NCBI GenBank assembly: GCA_944390615.1
Contig: CALXRJ010000021.1
Span: 1-5,951, forward strand
DNA: 5,951 nt
Source of the DNA: an uncultured Clostridia bacterium
GTDB taxonomy: Bacteria; Bacillota; Clostridia; TANB77; CAG-508
Reading direction: 5' to 3'
Under the pieces are notes generated by a model that worked only from the letters and a program-made list of their open reading frames with translations, searched no databases and was not told where the DNA came from. The translations under genes and the position numbers were made by a program. Positions 1 to 5,364 of the stretch are shown here, one piece after another; within the stretch, counting starts at the first letter, position 1; each line of letters opens with the position of its first letter.

Positions 1-33
1 TTTTACTTTTATACTATTATTTTCTAACCACTA

Positions 34-198
34 CTACTGATTACATTCATAGCTAGAACATTCTGATTCATCTGGCTGAGCTGAATTTACATTTTGTTTT
101 GGTGTTACGATAATCGCATCCAGTTGGCATAATTGTTTTTGTGTATCATTATATTTACAACTTCCTACAGTACAGTTTATTTTTTAATTTATTGACAT
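34..198 (-). pseudogene. DUF1540-type small cysteine-rich protein, interrupted by in-frame TAA at codon 5
   Basis: After ATG at 198-196 the frame reads M-S-I-N, then TAA (186-184), then 49 codons to TAG at 36-34. The downstream part begins KINCTVGSCKYN and ends ECSSYECNQ. Its five cysteines are spaced C-x4-C-x9-C-x22-C-x4-C, which is the look of DUF1540, a family of roughly 40-60 residue clostridial and bacillar proteins with probable metal-binding cysteines and no firmly known role. A very good ribosome binding site (GGGAGGTG, 214-207) sits 8 bases before the ATG, so the start is clear. An earlier in-frame ATG at 216-214 overlaps that site and meets the same stop. No ATG, GTG or TTG lies in frame between the TAA and the first cysteine, so an intact domain cannot be made from a normal internal start. 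Family recognition is from motif memory. The TAA could be a nonsense mutation, a sequence error, or a readthrough site. Confidence 0.65.
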
Positions 199-241
199 TT
201 TGAAAACACCTCCCATTTTTTTGCAATTTCTTGCTCTTTTT

Positions 242-271
242 AGTATAACTATTTTTTTATTTTCTATGCAA
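242..271 (-). promoter_or_regulatory. Sigma-A-like promoter for the DUF1540 gene
   Basis: TTGCAT (271-266) and TATACT (247-242) are separated by 18 bases and lie about 30 bases upstream of the ribosome binding site. Transcription would start near 235. The -35 box touches the T-tract of the preceding rubredoxin terminator, so the DUF1540 gene appears to be an independent unit. Inferred from box match and spacing only. Confidence 0.5.
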
Positions 272-314
272 AAAACAGTATATGGATTTTATTTCTAATC
301 CCTATACTGTTTTT
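271..314 (-). terminator. Rho-independent terminator after rubredoxin
   Basis: An 18-base inverted repeat (271-288 with 297-314) has a single mismatch and an 8-base loop. On the minus strand the stem is followed by a T-run (275-270). It begins 8 bases after the rubredoxin stop codon. The A/T-tracts at both ends make it potentially bidirectional, but no plus-strand gene is seen upstream to use it. Confidence 0.8.
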
Positions 315-322
315 CTACCTTT

Positions 323-463
323 TTATTCTTCTACCTTCTCAAACATGGTTTTATCAACACCACACATTGGGCAAACCCAATCTTCTGGTAAATCTTCAAA
401 TGGAACTCCATCATTTTCTTCTGGGTCATATACATAACCACATACGATACATCTATACTTCAT
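323..463 (-). CDS. Rubredoxin, short-loop type (46 aa)
   Basis: A small electron-transfer protein with one iron held by four cysteines, acting in the cytoplasm. The two metal-binding knuckles are plain: CIVCG at residues 5-9 and CPMCG at 31-35, with the expected aromatic and acidic core residues (GYVYDPEE, FEDLPEDWVCP). Usual rubredoxins have about 52-54 residues; here roughly seven residues are missing between the DPEE and FEDLP segments, as in the 45-residue Desulfovibrio desulfuricans type. The ribosome binding site AGGAGGTG (477-470) is 6 bases before the ATG. Only 18 bases separate it from the upstream gpr stop, with no terminator or promoter between, so the two are probably co-transcribed. 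The electron partner cannot be told; clostridial rubredoxins commonly serve oxygen or peroxide reduction via flavodiiron proteins or rubrerythrins. Too short to be found by a 60-residue cutoff. Confidence 0.95.
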   Translation of the reverse strand: MKYRCIVCGYVYDPEENDGVPFEDLPEDWVCPMCGVDKTMFEKVEE

Positions 464-481
464 TTATTTCACCTCCTATTT

Positions 482-1414
482 TTACAAACTCATATTAATC
501 CCTCTTGCTACAATACTTGACATATTTTCAATTAGTTCGTCAATTTCTTTTGGGGTTACAATCATATTGTAATCATTTGGGTTTAATGCTTCTTTTATTT
601 CTTCGTAGTTATCCTGTTCTTTTAGCCTATTTAGGTAGTCATTAGATTTGGCTTCTTGTTGCAATTTATCGATAAATAGATCTAAGCAATCATTCACTAA
701 AACCGCACTTTCTACAACTGTTGGTATACCAATCGCTACCACTGGAATTCCTAATGTTTTTTCTGATAATTCTTTTCTGGTATTTCCCACTCCTGCTCCT
801 GGTACAATTCCTGTGTCTGATATTTGTATGGTACTACTAATTCTTTCTATACTTCTGGATGCTAGTGCATCAATTACAATCAGAAGTTTTGGTTGTATTT
901 TTTGAACAATCCCTTCTAAAATTTCTAGTGTTTCTATTCCTGTTGTGCCTAAAACACCTGGTGATATAGCACTAACAGGTCTTGCATTTTCATCTATATA
1001 TTGTGGTAAATATTTTATAATATGTCTTGTTACATCAATATCATTAATTACTTTGGGTCCTAATGAATCTGGTGTAACATATAAGTTTCCCAGTCCTACC
1101 ACTAAAATATCATCTTTAAAAGCGATATGTTTATTAATTACTTCTTTTAATTCTTCAGCTAAAATTTCAGCTGATTTTTGAATTTCATCTTCTTCGGCAA
1201 TTTTTAGTTTTTGGATGTCGATGGTTATATAGGTTCCCATTGGTTTTCCGATTGCTTGCTCACCATTTTCATTGGTAATTTTTACTTTGGATACTTTTAA
1301 GTTTTCATTAATTTCTTTGCTTTCTGTTTCAATGCCATCTATTTCTTCTAGTTTGTTATTTTTTTGGAAAATATCTCTTCTTTCTAACGCTAAGTCTGTT
1401 CTAAAATTATACAT
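482..1414 (-). CDS. gpr: Germination protease GPR (spore SASP endopeptidase)
   Basis: This 310-residue protein matches the GPR family (MEROPS A25, atypical aspartic protease), which cuts small acid-soluble spore proteins early in germination and is made as a zymogen in the forespore. Landmarks: RTDLALE at residues 5-11 (the autoprocessing region), VVGLGNLYVTPDSLGP at 105-120, RPVSAISPGVLGTTGIET at 145-162, IDALASRSIER at 181-191, ISDTGIVPGAGVGN at 198-211 and NMIVTPKEIDELI at 283-295. Asp116 and Asp182 correspond to the two catalytic aspartates (127 and 193 in Bacillus megaterium; same 66-residue spacing). If cleavage falls after the TD pair as in Bacillus, the propeptide is only 7 residues, against about 15. 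It is shorter than the Bacillus enzymes (about 370), mainly in the region before residue 270. The ribosome binding site AAGGAGGA (1428-1421) is 6 bases from the ATG. A sigma-G-like promoter lies just upstream, and rubredoxin follows in the same direction. Confidence 0.97.
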   Translation of the reverse strand: MYNFRTDLALERRDIFQKNNKLEEIDGIETESKEINENLKVSKVKITNENGEQAIGKPMGTYITIDIQKLKIAEEDEIQKSAEILAEELKEVINKHIAFKDDILVVGLGNLYVTPDSLGPKVINDIDVTRHIIKYLPQYIDENARPVSAISPGVLGTTGIETLEILEGIVQKIQPKLLIVIDALASRSIERISSTIQISDTGIVPGAGVGNTRKELSEKTLGIPVVAIGIPTVVESAVLVNDCLDLFIDKLQQEAKSNDYLNRLKEQDNYEEIKEALNPNDYNMIVTPKEIDELIENMSSIVARGINMSL

Positions 1415-1434
1415 AAAAATTCCTCCTTAAGATT

Positions 1435-1464
1435 TATTATTTCTTTCATTTGAAATTTTTATGC
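1435..1464 (-). promoter_or_regulatory. Candidate sigma-G (forespore) promoter of gpr
   Basis: GCATA at 1464-1460 matches the Bacillus sigma-G -35 consensus (GHATR). After 18 bases, AATAATA at 1441-1435 matches the -10 consensus (CATnHTA) except for its first base. gpr is a known sigma-F/sigma-G target in Bacillus, which fits. The predicted start near 1428 falls at the edge of the ribosome binding site, giving a leader of only about 14 bases, which is a weakness. A/T-rich background makes chance matches possible. Confidence 0.35.
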
Positions 1465-1480
1465 AATCTTTCTGGATGAG

Positions 1481-3142
1481 TTAAAAAATGCCAACTATAT
1501 TACCATTTTCATCCAAATCAATACTTTCTGCTGCTGGAACTTTTGGCAACCCTGGCATTGTCATGATTTTTCCACTATAGACAACAATAAATCCTGCACC
1601 ATTTTTTAAAGCCACATCTCTTACTGTTATGTTAAATGGTTCTTTGCATGTAAGATTTTTGTCATCATCTGATAAGGAATATTGTGTTTTGGCAATGCAG
1701 ATGGGTAAATTTGATTTTCCTAATTTTTCAATTTGTTTGATATTTTCTAATGCTACTTCTGTGTATTTTACTTCTTTTGCTCCATAAATTTTGGTAGCGA
1801 CTTTTTCTATTTTTTCTTTTATGGTATCTTCCTCTTTATATATGTAGTTTAATTGTGTTTCTTGGCTTGCTAGTTTGACTATTTTTTTAGCAATGTCAAT
1901 TGCTCCTTCTCCTCCTTTTGCCCAACCTTCTACCACACTCATTTCTATATTTTGCTTGGATAGATTTTTTTGAACAAATTCGATTTCTTCGTCTGTATCT
2001 GTATTAAATTTGTTTAATGCGACAATTACATTTAGTCCAAATTCGTCTTTTAGATTATGGATGTGTTTATATAAGTTTTCCATTCCTGCCTCTAATGCTT
2101 TATCATCTTTTTTTAGAATATTTTCTTTTAGGGCTCCACCGTGATATTTTAGGGCTTTTATGGTTGCAACAATTACAACAACATTTGGTTTATTTTCTAG
2201 TTTTCTACATTTTATATCTAAGAATTTTTCTGCTCCTAAGTCTGAGCCAAAACCTGCTTCTGTAATGACATAATTTCCCAATTTTAATGCTAAGTAAGTT
2301 GCTCTTATAGAATTACAGCCATGGGCAATATTGGCAAATGGTCCTCCATGGATAATACATGGGGTATGTTCTAAAGATTGTACTAAATTTGGGTTAATAG
2401 CATCTTTTAATAATACTGCCATTGCTCCTTGTGCTTTTAGATCTTTGGCATAGATTGGTTTGTCTTCTTCATTATACCCTATGATGATATTGCCAAGCTT
2501 GGTTCTTAAGTCTTTGATATCTTTGGATAGACATAGGATTGCCATAATTTCTGAGGCAACTGTTATGTCAAAACCATCTTCTCTTGGGACAATTTTGGCT
2601 TCTCCAGATAATCCTGTTTGTACTTTTCTGAGTTGTCTATCATTTAAATCTACACATCTTTTCCAGGTGACTTTTTTTATTTTTAATTCATTGCCAAAAT
2701 ATATGTGGTTATCGATAATAGCGGATAATAAATTATTGGCTGTTGTGATGGCATGAATGTCTCCTGTAAAATGAAGATTGATGTCTTCCATTGGTGCAAT
2801 TTGAACTTTTCCTCCTCCTGTTGCTCCTCCCTTGATACCAAATACAGGTCCAAGTGATGGTTCTCTTAAGGCTAAAATAGCTTTTTGATTAATTTTATTT
2901 AATCCATCTGCTATAGCTATAGAAACTGTTGTTTTTCCTTCTCCTAAAGGGGTTGGGTTCATAGCAGTAACTAATATTAATTTTCCATTTTCTTTGTCTT
3001 TTAACCTGTCATAAGCTTTTTCATTTATCTTTGCTTTGTATTTTCCATATGGTTCGATTTCTGTATCTAATAATCCACATTTTCTCCCTATGTTGTTGAT
3101 TTCTTCTAGCTTTGTGTTTCTTGCTATTTCGATATCTGTCAT
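1481..3142 (-). CDS. fhs: Formate-tetrahydrofolate ligase (10-formyl-THF synthetase)
   Basis: Catalyses ATP + formate + tetrahydrofolate to 10-formyl-tetrahydrofolate + ADP + phosphate in the cytoplasm. It feeds purine and formyl-Met synthesis and, in acetogens, the methyl branch of the Wood-Ljungdahl pathway. The 553-residue length fits the family (about 555-560). Landmarks: P-loop-like TPLGEGKTT at residues 64-72, REPSLGPVFGIKGGATGGG at 93-111, PMEDINLHFTGDIHAI at 117-132, HGGPFANIAHGCNS at 265-278, VATIKALKYHGG at 325-336, and the C-terminal TMPGLPKVPAAESIDL segment with a near-terminal GIF. The first signature usually reads GGAAGGGY and the second VATVRALK; here they are GGATGGGK and VATIKALK, so it is a somewhat divergent member but otherwise complete. 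The ribosome binding site AAAGGAGGA (3155-3147) is 4 bases from the ATG. It is flanked by a strong terminator upstream and has a probable own promoter; 66 bases without a hairpin separate it from gpr, so readthrough into gpr is possible. No other folate gene is nearby, so acetogenesis cannot be claimed. Confidence 0.98.
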   Translation of the reverse strand: MTDIEIARNTKLEEINNIGRKCGLLDTEIEPYGKYKAKINEKAYDRLKDKENGKLILVTAMNPTPLGEGKTTVSIAIADGLNKINQKAILALREPSLGPVFGIKGGATGGGKVQIAPMEDINLHFTGDIHAITTANNLLSAIIDNHIYFGNELKIKKVTWKRCVDLNDRQLRKVQTGLSGEAKIVPREDGFDITVASEIMAILCLSKDIKDLRTKLGNIIIGYNEEDKPIYAKDLKAQGAMAVLLKDAINPNLVQSLEHTPCIIHGGPFANIAHGCNSIRATYLALKLGNYVITEAGFGSDLGAEKFLDIKCRKLENKPNVVVIVATIKALKYHGGALKENILKKDDKALEAGMENLYKHIHNLKDEFGLNVIVALNKFNTDTDEEIEFVQKNLSKQNIEMSVVEGWAKGGEGAIDIAKKIVKLASQETQLNYIYKEEDTIKEKIEKVATKIYGAKEVKYTEVALENIKQIEKLGKSNLPICIAKTQYSLSDDDKNLTCKEPFNITVRDVALKNGAGFIVVYSGKIMTMPGLPKVPAAESIDLDENGNIVGIF

Positions 3143-3175
3143 ATTATCCTCCTTTATTTTTTATTTTCCAGACTT

Positions 3176-3204
3176 ATCGTAACACAAAATAGATTTTTCT
3201 GCAA
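3176..3204 (-). promoter_or_regulatory. Probable sigma-A promoter of fhs
   Basis: TTGCAG (3204-3199), 17 bases, then TACGAT (3181-3176), about 20 bases before the fhs ribosome binding site. The -10 box matches consensus at 4 of 6 positions and the -35 at 3 of 6, so it is only a modest match with ideal spacing. The upstream terminator at 3225-3281 means a promoter is needed somewhere here. No riboswitch-like leader fits in the remaining short 5' region. Confidence 0.4.
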
Positions 3205-3224
3205 TTGTTTTTGATAAACTAAAG

Positions 3225-3281
3225 AAAAAAAGTAAATTTTATCCTTGTAGGTTAGCCTATTGGTATAAAATTCACTTTTTT
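3225..3281 (-). terminator. Long bidirectional terminator between the L,D-transpeptidase gene and fhs
   Basis: Arms 3225-3244 and 3262-3281 pair along about 19 positions with one G-U pair (as read on the minus strand) and one bulged base. The loop holds a second small hairpin (AGG/CCT pairing, 3249-3259). A 7-base T-run follows on the minus strand and a 6-base T-run on the plus strand. It starts 15 bases after the transpeptidase stop codon. Confidence 0.85.
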
Positions 3282-3295
3282 CTATGATTTATTTT

Positions 3296-4381
3296 TTATG
3301 CTTGAATATCTGTACTGGTTCCAGTCGTACCATTTACTATGACTTCATTTATGGTACCATTGGATGTATTGGTACCAGAGTTAATGTTTGAATTTGTGTT
3401 AGTATTGGTTCCTGTATTAGTATTAGTATTCGTATTTGTATTTGTTTGATCGTTATCTGGTTTTTGATTGTTATCTTCATTCGAATTGTCAGGATTGTTT
3501 TGATTGTCTCCATTTGGCACATTTTCTTCTTGCTTATTTTCTTCCTCTTGCTGATTGTTTTCAACTTCTTGGCTTGGTGTTTCTGGCGTGGTAGATGCTG
3601 GCTCTACATAGGTATGCCACGGATTGTTGGATAATGGATCTGTTGGATCCCAGTTTCTACAAGCGACATTAGAAGATATTTTTTTAGCAGTTGGTTTTCC
3701 TAGTGGACCTGGATTTGAGGAACCATAAAATTCTACATAGGTTCCGCTTGGACAGTTACTGTATATCCATAAAGCATCTGCAACTGTTAGTCTTATGCAG
3801 CCTGCTGATGCTGCTGTTCCTAGTTTGTCATAGGCTGTATATTTTAATGTATCTGGTGAATTGGTTACATAGGGTACAGAATGGAATAAAATATGACCTG
3901 TTATTCTGGAACAGTATTGCCCGTAAACTCCTCCATTTAGCTGATGCCATCTATATTTATCACTCATTTTGTAAACACCTGACCTTGGCGTGGCTGTTCC
4001 TGTTGAACATACCATGGCTTTTACAGGTTTTGTGTATTTTCCTTCACTATCTTTGGTATAGATGGTTACTACATTGGCTGTATAATTTACTTTTATATAA
4101 TAGGTTGCTGTATTATTTTCTTCTGCATTTTCTTCTTCTGTCATATCTACTTCTGTATCTTCTACATTTTCTTCATCCCAACTCGTGTCTTCTGGTTCTT
4201 CTATTATGGGTTCTTCTGGCGTTTCGTTGATGACAGATGTCATCTCGGAAAATGTTTCTTGTGTTGGGTAATTTTTTAAATTTTTTGTTTTTACAATTGA
4301 TATAACAAATACTATAAATGCTATTATGATTGCAATTAAAAGAAGTATTTGCGTTTTTTGGTATTTATTTAGGTTCATCAT
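3296..4381 (-). CDS. Membrane-anchored L,D-transpeptidase (YkuD domain) with low-complexity tail
   Basis: A 361-residue cell-envelope protein predicted to make 3-3 crosslinks in peptidoglycan or attach proteins to it. Order of parts: short Lys-containing N-terminus, one hydrophobic segment at residues 11-30 (signal anchor, no clear cleavage site), a very acidic stalk at about 42-90, the YkuD catalytic domain at about 92-220, a linker with Trp-rich NWDPTDPLSNNPWHTY (243-258), and a Glu/Gln/Asn then Asn-Thr repeat tail (about 264-361). Catalytic region: His163 and His167 in TGHILFHSVPY, then ASAGCIRLTVADALW with nucleophile Cys195 and Arg197. The classic motif is S-H-G-C; here Ala193 takes the His place. 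The two Met codons at the start (4381, 4378) cannot be told apart; the ribosome binding site (GGGAAGAAG just upstream) is weak, and a stop codon lies in frame before it. It has its own promoter at 4425-4453 and ends at a strong terminator, so it is probably a single-gene unit. Substrate specificity is not visible. Confidence 0.93.
   Translation of the reverse strand: MMNLNKYQKTQILLLIAIIIAFIVFVISIVKTKNLKNYPTQETFSEMTSVINETPEEPIIEEPEDTSWDEENVEDTEVDMTEEENAEENNTATYYIKVNYTANVVTIYTKDSEGKYTKPVKAMVCSTGTATPRSGVYKMSDKYRWHQLNGGVYGQYCSRITGHILFHSVPYVTNSPDTLKYTAYDKLGTAASAGCIRLTVADALWIYSNCPSGTYVEFYGSSNPGPLGKPTAKKISSNVACRNWDPTDPLSNNPWHTYVEPASTTPETPSQEVENNQQEEENKQEENVPNGDNQNNPDNSNEDNNQKPDNDQTNTNTNTNTNTGTNTNTNSNINSGTNTSNGTINEVIVNGTTGTSTDIQA
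3386..3445 (-). repeat. Degenerate 6-base repeat coding Asn-Thr tail
   Basis: About ten copies of an imperfect AAT-ACN unit inside the L,D-transpeptidase gene encode alternating Asn-Thr (residues 313-332, with Gly and Ser interruptions). The varying third codon positions suggest it is maintained as protein rather than being a fresh expansion. It is likely a flexible extracellular wall-spanning or exposed tail. Confidence 0.8.
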
Positions 4382-4418
4382 TTTTCTTCTTCCCTTTTAT
4401 TTCCTTTTTCTTATTCAT
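4365..4418 (-). other. Possible 17-codon leader reading frame overlapping the L,D-transpeptidase start
   Basis: ATG at 4418-4416 opens a frame of 17 codons (MNKKKEIKGKKKNDEPK), ending TAA at 4367-4365, which is 14 bases past the ATG of the transpeptidase and in another frame. The peptide is very rich in Lys. The ATG lies 6 bases after the -10 box of the predicted promoter, so it would be at or beside the first transcribed base, with no room for a ribosome binding site (leaderless). It could couple translation to the weakly initiated transpeptidase, or be chance in A-rich DNA. Confidence 0.25.
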
Positions 4419-4424
4419 ATCTTT

Positions 4425-4453
4425 ATTCTACCATTGTTTTATTTTGTCGTCAA
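4425..4453 (-). promoter_or_regulatory. Near-consensus sigma-A promoter of the L,D-transpeptidase gene
   Basis: TTGACG (4453-4448), 17 bases, TAGAAT (4430-4425): five of six matches in each box with ideal spacing. The -35 box overlaps the TGA stop of the patatin-like gene. The predicted start is near 4418, about 37 bases before the transpeptidase ATG. This argues that the transpeptidase is expressed constitutively and apart from the broken upstream gene. Confidence 0.7.
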
Positions 4454-5289
4454 TATCTTTTTGCGATTTTATAACCGGTTTCATACAAATAGTCTATCTT
4501 ACTTGTCTCTAATAATCCTACCTTTTTGGTTGGTATAGTAATTAATTCATCAATTCCTTTTAATTCATAATCAGAAAGTTCGTGTTCCATTAAACCAATC
4601 GATCTCTCTAAAATTTCAATCATGTTCTTACAGCAATCTGTGACATCTTCACTTGATTCAAAATTTATGCCTAATATTTTTTCTGCTCCGATTTCTTTTA
4701 ATTCTTTCCATGCTACATTTTCTCTTACACCACCATCAATTAATTGCATTTTTTCATAGAAACAAGGGGAAAATACCCCAGGAAAACTACAACTACTTCT
4801 AATAGCCACATCTATTGGTACATCTGTTATATATTTTACTTTATCTGATATATTTCCTCTTATTTGCTTAGAGGAAAATACAATGAGTTCTCCACTTCTT
4901 AAATTTACTGCTGGTATAATTACTGGCATTTTTAATTCATGCAAATAGGTAATTTTGTTTTCTTGACTTATTTCTTTCATTGCCTTGGTTAAAAAACTTC
5001 CACTATTTAAACCATCTACTACTATTTTTCCTGTTGTGATTAAACCGATTATAATTTTAAAGATATTTTTAATGTCTATGTATCTTACCTTTTTCATATA
5101 TTTTTTTTAAATTTGGTACATTTCATCACTTGAGTATCCTAAAGCATATAAAATAGCAATAATACTTCCTGATGATGTTCCTGCTACCATATCAAATTTT
5201 AAATTTTTTTCTTCTAGGGCCTTTAAGGCTCCTATGTGTGCAAATGCTTTGATTCCTCCACCAGAAAAACATAAACCTCTTTTGAGCAT
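4450..5289 (-). pseudogene. Patatin-like phospholipase (RssA/YlbK-like), interrupted by in-frame TAA at codon 61
   Basis: Bacterial patatin-like lipid acyl hydrolase, with the catalytic Ser-Asp dyad of the family. The first part (5289-5110, 60 codons) carries FSGGGIKAFAHIG (oxyanion loop, residues 8-20) and AGTSSGS with nucleophile Ser39. TAA at 5109-5107 stops it. The same frame continues through K-K-Y into a 215-codon piece (from ATG 5097) with VDGLNSG, AIRSSCSFPGVFSP and the DGG aspartate motif (residue 185 if the stop codon is counted), ending TGA at 4452-4450. Without the stop it would be a normal-length single-domain protein of about 279 residues. It is an in-frame stop, not a frameshift. 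ATG 5097 lies 9 bases after the stop but has no ribosome binding site, and the two pieces split the catalytic dyad. The ribosome binding site AGGGGG (5300-5295) is 5 bases from the first ATG. It could be a pseudogene, sequence error, or two-part product by reinitiation. The sequence on both sides shows no other damage. Confidence 0.85.
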
Positions 5290-5312
5290 AATGACCCCCT
5301 TCCCTTTTTCTC

Positions 5313-5357
5313 AAAAAAAACGAATTCCTAATATTATATTAGCAATCCGCTTTTTTT
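5313..5357 (-). terminator. Bidirectional terminator-like hairpin after the 145-residue protein gene
   Basis: An imperfect inverted repeat: a 7-8 base A/T-tract stem base (5313-5320 with 5351-5357), a mid stem with one bulge and one mismatch, and a CTAATA/TATTAG top with a 3-base loop. It is followed on the minus strand by eight T residues and starts 8 bases after the stop codon of the 145-residue protein. A TATAAT (5338-5333) lies in the top of the hairpin and could serve as a -10 box for the patatin gene, but no convincing -35 is seen. Confidence 0.7.
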
Positions 5358-5364
5358 GTGTATT

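Noticed and set aside
3156..3224. Riboswitch or T-box in front of fhs
   Set aside because: Only about 70 bases lie between the terminator and the start, the likely leader is under 30 bases, and no structured element is visible.
3386..3445. CRISPR or intergenic tandem repeat
   Set aside because: The repeat is an in-frame Asn-Thr coding stretch with degenerate units and no spacers.
3349..3564. Minus-strand 71-codon Ile/Lys/Thr-rich frame
   Set aside because: It is an out-of-frame reading of the transpeptidase low-complexity tail, with no start signal.
3691..4230. Plus-strand open frame of 179 codons
   Set aside because: It lies wholly inside the L,D-transpeptidase gene, encodes a Leu/Tyr/His-rich implausible sequence, and has no ribosome binding site. 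It is the antisense shadow of A-rich codons; the same applies to the other plus-strand open frames over gpr, fhs, and the 145-residue protein.
5098..5110. Programmed frameshift or transcriptional slippage on the A8 run of the patatin gene
   Set aside because: The two halves are in the same frame, and the TAA comes at the start of the run, so a single shift would not restore the protein.
5333..5338. TATAAT as a firm promoter for the patatin gene
   Set aside because: It sits in the top of a terminator hairpin of A/T-rich sequence and has no recognisable -35 box at 16-18 bases.
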